Assembly (NCBI RefSeq): GCF_003076755.1
Contig: NZ_QDKM01000016.1
Location: 1-38,036 of the forward strand
DNA from: Pararhodobacter oceanensis
Lineage (GTDB): Bacteria; Pseudomonadota; Alphaproteobacteria; Rhodobacterales; Rhodobacteraceae
Direction of reading: 5' to 3'
DNA length: 38,036 nucleotides
Shown: positions 32,870-38,036 of the stretch, in pieces
How positions within the stretch are numbered: position 1 is the stretch's first letter
Layout of the letters: each line of letters starts with the position of its first letter
Made by a program: the position numbers and the translations under genes
Notes under the pieces: generated by a model
Told to the model about the DNA's origin: nothing
What the model saw: only the letters and a program-made list of their open reading frames with translations
Databases searched by the model: none

Positions 32870-33814
32870 ATGAAGAAAGTGTCTCTAGTTCTGTTTCCCG
32901 GGTTTCAAATGCTTGCCTATGTTCTTGCAACCGAAACCATGCGAATTGCCAATAAATGCGCGGCGCAGCAGATGTTCAGCTGGCAAACCCTGACGGTGAC
33001 ACAATCCGGGGTGGCCGCGTCGAATGGGGCCACGGTGCTGCCCGACAAGCAGCGGTGGCCCAACAATGAAGATTCTGATTTGGTGTTGCTTTGTGCGGGC
33101 TACGATCCGTTGAACTGTCTGCCGTCCGCTTTCCGTGCATGGCTGAGTCGTTTGGAAAAAGGGGATACTGTGCTGGGTGGCCTTGATACCGGCACGGTTG
33201 TTCTTGCTGCGCTGGGGCTTCTTGATGGCCATGAAGCTGTGCTCCACCATGAAGCGGAGCCGAGTTTTCGAGAGTATTGGCCCAACATCGAAGTCCGTGA
33301 TCAAATCTATTGCCTGACACGCAAGCGTTTGACTGCTGCTGGCGGGATCGCCACTGGCGACGCCATGCTGGCATGGATTGAATCAGTCGCAGGGAGCGAA
33401 TTGGCTGCCGCAACGTCCGATGCTATGGCACATGGTGAAATTCGTTCGGCCGGCACACAGCAGCGAGTCACCGTGACTTCCGATCCTGTCTTACGAAAAA
33501 TGCACGCGAAAATGGTTGAGAACTTCTCGGAGCCCCGCTCTCTGACGCAATTAGCCGTTGAGCTGGGTTTGAGTTTAAAAGCTCTGCGAAAGCGAAGTCA
33601 GCACGGTTTGGGTCTTAATCCGCAAGAATACTACATGAAGCTGCGGCTATCTCAGGCGATGCAGTTGTTGCGAAGCTCAGAAATGAGCGCAACGGAGGTT
33701 GCCTTTGCCACTGGATTCTCATCGCTGCCGGCCTTCTCAAGGCAGTTCAAGGCGGTATTTGCGCGCAATCCCAGCGAAATCAGCGCCGCGAAAAGAAAAC
33801 CAAATTCTCTCTAG
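32870..33814 (+). CDS. GlxA-family transcriptional regulator (DJ-1/PfpI plus AraC HTH)
   Basis: A 314-residue regulator starting at MKKVSLVLFPGF (ATG at 32870; a further ATG at 32840 is less likely). The N-terminal 190 residues are a GATase-1/DJ-1-like domain (LVLLCAGYDP, GGLDTGTVVLAALGLLDG). The C-terminal 100 residues hold two AraC-type helix-turn-helices (LTQLAVELGLSLKALRKRSQ; SATEVAFATGFSSLPAFSRQF). Such regulators control carnitine, arginine, glycine-betaine or dimethylglycine genes in other bacteria. Divergent from the aldolase-ABC unit, it is probably its activator. Confidence 0.85.
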   Translation: MKKVSLVLFPGFQMLAYVLATETMRIANKCAAQQMFSWQTLTVTQSGVAASNGATVLPDKQRWPNNEDSDLVLLCAGYDPLNCLPSAFRAWLSRLEKGDTVLGGLDTGTVVLAALGLLDGHEAVLHHEAEPSFREYWPNIEVRDQIYCLTRKRLTAAGGIATGDAMLAWIESVAGSELAAATSDAMAHGEIRSAGTQQRVTVTSDPVLRKMHAKMVENFSEPRSLTQLAVELGLSLKALRKRSQHGLGLNPQEYYMKLRLSQAMQLLRSSEMSATEVAFATGFSSLPAFSRQFKAVFARNPSEISAAKRKPNSL

Positions 33815-34320
33815 ACGGCGACAGCATTTAGGGCGTGCCGTGGCGAACGCGTGGTAGGGGAACAAATTTGATCTGACGGACGTCGATGTTGTTTCCTCGA
33901 CGACATCTGTATGCCTCCGTGGATCTTTGGGAACCACAAAGGAAGAGGGGCGATCTTGGGATTATTACGATCGGATTCGACCTCGGGGGATTCAGAGCCT
34001 CGTGATCGATCCGAGTAAGAGCCGTCTTGAGACGTTGCGACAGCGGGAATTGATCGGTGGATGAATTCTAAGGTCCACTGCTCCACATTCGATGGGCGCT
34101 AAGAGTTCAGCCGCGTGTCGCGTTTTCTTACAGCTTTCCACTTGAAACTTGGATGCAGAACCAGCGAAGATTTGCGGGCGCGCGCGAATAGTCGCGATGG
34201 CGTAGATGCGTCAAGGATATTTTAAGCCAGAAGCGAAAATTGTTTTCTTGCAAGATTCTGGCCAATCTATTTATAGTTCGCCCCATGACATACAGACCCT
34301 CACATATCTCGCTTCGGCTA
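33815..34320. other. Gene-free stretch after the GlxA-type regulator
   Basis: About 500 bp with several short open frames on both strands but none with a family-like sequence or good start. It may hold decayed mobile-element DNA. Nothing specific is recognised. Confidence 0.35.
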
Positions 34321-34324
34321 ATAC

Positions 34325-34343
34325 GGCTCATATAAGATGAGCC
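34325..34343. repeat. Hairpin, 7-bp perfect arms
   Basis: GGCTCAT and ATGAGCC flank ATAAG, a perfect hairpin followed 10 bp on by the first of five TGCGAAAA copies. Confidence 0.5.
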
Positions 34344-34353
34344 TGTTCGGCCG

Positions 34354-34918
34354 TGCGAAAACGGCTGAAACCGAAAACTGAGAATGAAGAGCGTATCGAT
34401 GACTGTCGACCTCCCTACATGTCCGTCTACCGTGCCTGTGCATGACAAAAGCGCATGTGCCGTGATGCTGCTGTCAGCGAATCGCTGTGCAGCTTTTGGC
34501 GGAATCTCCTGGAAAAATATTTCGTGATTCGCCGCTGTTAGTGGGCATCAAAGGGGCAAGACGCTCCCTTAACCCCCTGACAGCGACGCGCCGCCCGGTG
34601 CAAACGAATCTGAATCTGGCCCTGCGAAAATGTCGCGGAAAAACATGCCAGATTTTGAGCTTGGGTAATAGGCACGGGGTCCAGCCCATGGGGAAGGGTC
34701 AAATCATGCAATGCGAAAAATGTCGTGAGTTAAACTTTTTCGCAAATCCCCGACTGCATGGGAAACTACCTGATTGTCAGGAAATGAAAAGGCCTTTTGA
34801 TCGCTAAGATACACCGTTAAAAAACACGTGCTGATACGGCACTGAAGGATGAATGAAGGAGAGCGACAACAGGTGGCGTGAGGAGCCCGATCTATGCCCG
34901 AAGGCCGACTTTTTCGCA
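34354..34918. repeat. Cluster of five TGCGAAAA octamers
   Basis: TGCGAAAA occurs directly at 34354-34361, 34623-34630 and 34712-34719, and inverted (TTTTCGCA) at 34737-34744 and 34911-34918. Two direct copies extend to TGCGAAAA(A)TGTCG, and the pair 34712/34744 forms a 33-bp inverted repeat with 9-bp arms. By chance an octamer should appear about 0.02 times on both strands in this length. No gene covers the region. Lying upstream of the TnsA/TnsB-like genes, these may be transposase-binding repeats of a transposon end, or sites for another DNA-binding protein. Confidence 0.55.
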
Positions 34919-34944
34919 TGAAGGCTGATGTCGTGTGTTTTTCT

Positions 34945-34959
34945 ACGATCATAGATCGT
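34945..34959. repeat. Hairpin, 6-bp perfect arms
   Basis: ACGATC-ATA-GATCGT, a perfect short hairpin in the gene-free stretch before the Tn7-like genes. Confidence 0.4.
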
Positions 34960-35107
34960 GAGGGGTAACTCGGGCGGGAGCGAAGGCTCGCCGATCGTCA
35001 GCGCGACAGCATTTGCGGATACCTTTGGTTTCAAGGGTTTTCGCGTGACATTGATACGCGGGAATATTGCGTCGTTCGCGGGGCAATGTGACCGGTATCT
35101 TTCACCG

Positions 35108-35124
35108 CGGCCGATCTTCGGCCG
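35108..35124. repeat. Hairpin, 7-bp GC-rich arms
   Basis: CGGCCGA-TCT-TCGGCCG, a strong hairpin in the same gene-free stretch. No T-run follows on either strand, so it is not a standard terminator. Confidence 0.45.
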
Positions 35125-35197
35125 AATGAACATAACGGCTGCCCATGGGGTGGCGCAAAGACACGGAGAATACAAATGAAGTGCTAGAACCAGAAAA

Positions 35198-35237
35198 GAT
35201 AAACACCCGAACCGCTGCAACGGAACGAGTGTTTATC
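35198..35237. repeat. 40-bp inverted repeat with 9-bp arms
   Basis: GATAAACAC at 35198-35206 is mirrored by GTGTTTATC at 35229-35237 around a 22-bp centre. Could be an operator or a recombinase site for the downstream transposition genes; no direct evidence. Confidence 0.45.
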
Positions 35238-35285
35238 GGTAATGAGGCAGATCTAAATCTACCGTGTCGATACGGTTTTCCTAGC

Positions 35286-35303
35286 AAATCTGGAAACAGA
35301 TTT
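35286..35303. repeat. Hairpin with GAAA tetraloop
   Basis: AAATCTG-GAAA-CAGATTT is a perfect 7-bp stem with a GNRA-type loop, stable if transcribed. A smaller hairpin GGAAC-AGACC-GTTCC follows at 35392-35406. Confidence 0.45.
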
Positions 35304-35516
35304 CAAGGATGATGTCTGTCCTCACAATACTGCTCGATCCTAAACGGCCTCTGCATTTGCGCAGCTGAGCCGTCCGGAAAGAGTCTTCCACGGAACAGAC
35401 CGTTCCCCATCACCTGCGCTTCAGCAGGGTGGCGGAGCCATGTCTGAATTCCCCGTGATGCATCGCTTCCGTCGCCCAGTTCCGGGCGAGGGTCAACTCA
35501 AGCGTGAGAACAGACA

Positions 35517-35684
35517 ATGTCTAACGAAACCGAACTTCGCCTCGATCTCGAGAAAGCCTGGAAACCTGCAAGCGTCCGTTTCGACTGGTCGCAAGGGCTG
35601 CACGCTGACCGCGGGTTGGTCGAGCGCTTTTTCAACGAGCTTTCCTCGGATTTTCTGCAGAGGGTGGGTGAGCAAAATGACTAA
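35517..35684 (+). CDS. Small ORF coupled to tnsA-like gene
   Basis: A 55-residue ORF (MSNETELRLDLEKAWKP at the start, GLVERFFNELSSDFLQRV near the end), not in an obvious known family. It looks acidic and helical. Its stop overlaps the TnsA-like start (ATGACTAA), which suggests translational coupling and favours a real gene over chance. Another open frame through the same bases, in frame with tnsA from 35440, has an unlikely composition. No function is proposed. Confidence 0.45.
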   Translation: MSNETELRLDLEKAWKPASVRFDWSQGLHADRGLVERFFNELSSDFLQRVGEQND

Positions 35685-36447
35685 TCCGAACGACGCGATC
35701 AAAAAGGTCGCCCAAGCGACAACTCGGCGCGAGAAAGCCACGAAAGAGAAGCGGAAGCGCAAGGCCGCGATTCAGATCGGGCCTATCCCGGGGGTGATCC
35801 CCTTCGATGGGCTGCGCAATCCGCTGAGCCGGAGCGATAAGGCATATAAATCCGGAATGCTGATCCGCACCAAGGCGAATGGCTTTATGCCATCTGTGGC
35901 GCTCAATGACTCGGAAGCGGAAGAAGCCGTCAAAATCGAGGCTCTTTTGCAGCCCAACGTCTATGACGTGAAGTGCCAGCCATACAAGGTCAAGCTCCCG
36001 GGCGAGAAAACCAGGGCCAAATCCCACTGCTTCGATGTCGGCATTCGGCTCGAATGCGGGACCTACAAGTTGGTGTATGTCCGTGGCGAAGTCAGTCTGC
36101 AGTCTCGCACGACAAACACCGAGATTGCGGAAATCGTGCGGCGCACCCCGAAAGACGCCGCCGACGAAATCGTGGTGATTTCGGACTTGTCGTTTTCTCG
36201 GGTCTACCGGGACAACAATCGCCGCATCATGATGTGTCACTTGATGCCTGATGCGGATGCGGATCAGGCAGTGGTCGAGCTGACACGTCATGCGGCAAAA
36301 AGGGTCCGGCTCGAGAACATCGTCCACGAATCCGGACTGCCTGAAAGCACCGCATGGCAAGCCATCATGCGCATGATTGGCGCGGGACGCATCGGAACCG
36401 AGCGCGACGCCGTCATCGACTATCCCTCTTATATCTGGAGCACTTAA
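35677..36447 (+). CDS. TnsA-like endonuclease of a Tn7-like element
   Basis: A 256-residue protein close to Tn7 TnsA (273) in length. The N-terminal nuclease part has acidic residues at 80-83 (DSEAEEAV) and Asp120 in SHCFDVGIRL. The Lys expected about 17 residues on appears as Arg136 in YVRGEV, so the nuclease signature is not perfect. The C-terminal part (LENIVHESGLPESTAWQAI) is a winged-helix-like domain typical for TnsA. TnsA cuts the 5' ends of the transposon, paired with TnsB. The start at 35677 lies within the overlap with the small ORF; the stop is 2 bp from the next gene. Confidence 0.65.
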   Translation: MTNPNDAIKKVAQATTRREKATKEKRKRKAAIQIGPIPGVIPFDGLRNPLSRSDKAYKSGMLIRTKANGFMPSVALNDSEAEEAVKIEALLQPNVYDVKCQPYKVKLPGEKTRAKSHCFDVGIRLECGTYKLVYVRGEVSLQSRTTNTEIAEIVRRTPKDAADEIVVISDLSFSRVYRDNNRRIMMCHLMPDADADQAVVELTRHAAKRVRLENIVHESGLPESTAWQAIMRMIGAGRIGTERDAVIDYPSYIWST

Positions 36448-36449
36448 TC

Positions 36450-37895
36450 ATGAAACTGAACGTCAATCCCGAGTTCCCTGTCGGTTGCCTGATTGTTGAC
36501 GGCACCAAGGCTTCGAAAGTGGTCGCTATCGTCAAAGACTCTGCGGTCCTTCGCCCCGTCTCCGCTGATGCCAATGCTATGCAGGACTTCCTTATGTCCA
36601 CCGCAGAAATCCGCGAGCATGCCAAGCGGGTTGACTTCGAGATCAAGTTCTCGACCTCTGCCTACATGCAGGGTTCGGGGCTTGTGGATCCGAAGGACGT
36701 GCCGTTCGTTGCGTTCGACGAAGAAGAGAAGATGCGGGCTATCTTTGGTGCCGCTTGCTGCATGGCACTTGAAGAACTCCGTAACGAGGGGCTCATCAGG
36801 ATCACAGCGCCGTCAATCGACGAAAACCATGATCTCGTCAGCAAGCGGACACAGGAAGTTTTTCGGCGGTTCCTTGGGGTGACACGACGTGGCAATCGCA
36901 AACACGTCGGATTTGACGTGCCGTATGGCCAGACGCTGGTGAAGCAATACAACGCTTATACCCACGAGGCCTTTGATCCCTCCGATTTTTGGACGAAGCA
37001 CTCCAAAGCGGGACGCAAGAAGAAAACCTTTGATCAGTGGGTTATGGACCTGATGGCGGAGGCGTATTCGCCCTATCGTGACCAGCGTGAACCCAAACTT
37101 ATTCGCTGTTACGAGAGGCTTCAGGGTATGCTTCTTGACGCGAACAGGGAGCGTCTGGCGACGGTTCCTGGTTTTGAGCCAGTCAAGGTTTCTGAGCGTA
37201 AGTTCCGAGAGTATGCGGCCAATCAGAAACCGACCGCTGTTAAAGTCAGTCGCAAGGGTCAGCATGAGAGCGCGCGGCTTAATCGGTGTGGGATCGGAGA
37301 AATCGCCGCGAGGATGATCGGCGAATCCGTAGAGATCGATGAATGCGAGCTTCCGCTCTGGGTTTTTCTTGAGAAAACCGGCATGCATAAAGTCTTTGGC
37401 CCCGAGACCATGCGCCAGCTGAAACTGGAAGCCCAAGACCCCAAAAAGGGGAAGGTATGGGTGCTGGTCGCTGTCGATGTGGCGACAGGAATGCCTTTGG
37501 CGTTTCATCTGGCAAAGTCACAAAACGCGGACGATTCCATCGAGCTCCTGCGTCGTCTTGTGAGCGACAAAACGAAACTGGCGCAGGACGCCGGTTGCAA
37601 AAACCCGCCACCACCCCCTGTGCGCCCGTATATGGTCACGATGGATACCGGTTCGGGCCTTTGGAACAACAGTGTGCCGCGCGCGATTTTGAGTTTGGGC
37701 GGTTGGTTCCGGTATGGGCGGACGAAATCGGCAACGGATAAGGCGTTCGTGGAGCGGTTCTTTGCAACACTTGGGTCAGATATCGTAAAGGCGCTTCACG
37801 GATACAACGGCCAGGGGCCTGGCACCAAGACCGAGTATGACGGTCAGGACATGACGGTGATGATGACCTGCCCCCCATGGGTCCCTCACTCATAA
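36450..37895 (+). pseudogene. TnsB/TniA-like DDE transposase, truncated by an IS element
   Basis: The first 471 or so codons belong to a Mu/TnsB/TniA-type integrase. The core has Asp297 (SVEIDECEL), Asp399 (VTMDTGSG) and Glu435 (KAFVERFF), with 35 residues between the last two as in DD(35)E enzymes. Upstream lie a helix-rich DNA-binding part and a KKTFDQWVMDL segment. Intact relatives are about 600-700 residues, so the C-terminal domain that contacts TnsC/TniB is gone: the frame enters an IS3-family inverted repeat near 37864 and stops at 37895. Without an intact copy elsewhere the element cannot move by itself. TGGAG precedes the ATG at 36450. Confidence 0.75.
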
Positions 37896-38036
37896 CGAGA
37901 GTTTGCAGTTTTGGTTTTGATAGTTTGGGGTTCCGGATTGGGCAAGCGCGGTGGGCGCGGAGCCCTCAAATTGCTCAAGCGCCTGCCGCGCTTGCTTTGG
38001 CGTTTGGTTTCCGAGCGATGAGTGTGGCCTGATGGT
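37864..38036 (-). mobile_element. IS3-family element, left part only (window edge)
   Basis: The sequence from about 37864 (tgacctgccccccatggg, or from 37861) looks like a TG-starting inverted-repeat end and leads into an orfB tail on the minus strand. It interrupts the TnsB-like gene. The element differs from the one at 1729-3002 in both its end and its OrfB tail. The other end lies outside the window. Confidence 0.7.
37890..38036 (-). CDS. IS3-family transposase OrfB, C-terminal part
   Basis: The last 48 residues of an IS3-family OrfB, cut by the window edge: TIRPHSSLGNQTPKQARQA at the start of the visible part, then the tail ending NYQNQNCKLSL. The RPHSSLGNQTP motif follows the catalytic Glu region in IS3 OrfB proteins. 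The stop (TGA) lies at 37890-37892. Confidence 0.8.
   Translation of the reverse strand, partial: TIRPHSSLGNQTPKQARQALEQFEGSAPTALAQSGTPNYQNQNCKLSL

Noticed and set aside
34384-34527. 47-codon plus-strand ORF (MKSVSMTVDLPTCPS at the start)
   Set aside because: It has a possible ribosome site, but no family resemblance and it sits among the palindromes; coding is not supported enough.
34354-34918. CRISPR array
   Set aside because: The repeats are only 8-13 bases, unevenly spaced and in both orientations; no cas gene is present.
34804-35220. 138-codon minus-strand frame upstream of the Tn7-like genes
   Set aside because: The amino-acid make-up is irregular, several hairpins fall inside it and no start site is convincing.
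35440-35676. Upstream extension of the TnsA-like frame
   Set aside because: The extension has a non-protein-like composition and overlaps the better 55-residue ORF; the coupled ATG at 35677 fits family length.

Overview
The window reads as accessory DNA from an alphaproteobacterium, most likely a marine Rhodobacteraceae (Roseobacter-type) strain. Supporting signs are the high-GC coding sequence over most of its length, a heterotetrameric sarcosine oxidase (soxBDAG), an Ehu-type ectoine/betaine ABC importer, Rieske and dimethylglycine-dehydrogenase-type enzymes, and many IS3 and Tn7-like transposition genes. No rRNA, tRNA, CRISPR array or replication gene was seen. All assignments come from reading translated sequence and motifs by eye; no database search was run.

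Left flank (1-4066, mostly minus strand): a small hypothetical gene, an Xre/MbcA/ParS-type antitoxin without an intact RES toxin, a degraded universal stress protein, a complete IS3-family element (about 1729-3002) and a metallophosphoesterase.

Core (4479-26373) is a roughly 22-kb catabolic island. An Ehu-type importer (two near-duplicate substrate-binding proteins, two permeases, one ATPase) carries an embedded AsnC/Lrp regulator and is followed by a LysR regulator. A plus-strand operon then encodes a creatinase-like M24 protein lacking metal ligands, an Asp/Glu-racemase/maleate-isomerase (EutA-like) protein, SoxB-SoxD-SoxA-SoxG and a Rieske oxygenase, ending at a strong terminator. Convergent to it, a minus-strand operon encodes an M20 amidohydrolase, a diaminopropionate ammonia-lyase and a canonical M24 peptidase. 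A GntR/HutC regulator is divergent from a second EutA-like protein plus a dimethylglycine-dehydrogenase-type flavoprotein, with two GTnTAnAC palindromes between them. My reading (inference) is an import and degradation route for a cyclic or acylated N-methylated amino-acid-like osmolyte: hydrolases open the molecule, EutA-like enzymes adjust stereochemistry or geometry, the Rieske, DMGDH-like and Sox enzymes strip N-methyl groups, and the PLP lyase releases ammonia and an oxo acid. The family mix resembles ehuABCD-eutABCDE but is not the classical set.

Right flank (26573-33814): a diverged truncated copy of the metallophosphoesterase 3' end is fused to the last codons of a dipeptide-type ABC ATPase gene. 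Upstream of it on the minus strand lie the rest of that ABC transporter (two permeases, Tat-exported binding protein) and a class II aldolase, divergent from a GlxA-type AraC regulator. This module looks lower in GC than the core.

Far right (33815-38036): about 1.6 kb of palindrome-rich non-coding DNA containing five copies of an 8-mer, then a small ORF, a TnsA-like endonuclease and a TnsB/TniA-like DDE transposase cut off by another IS3-family element that runs off the window.
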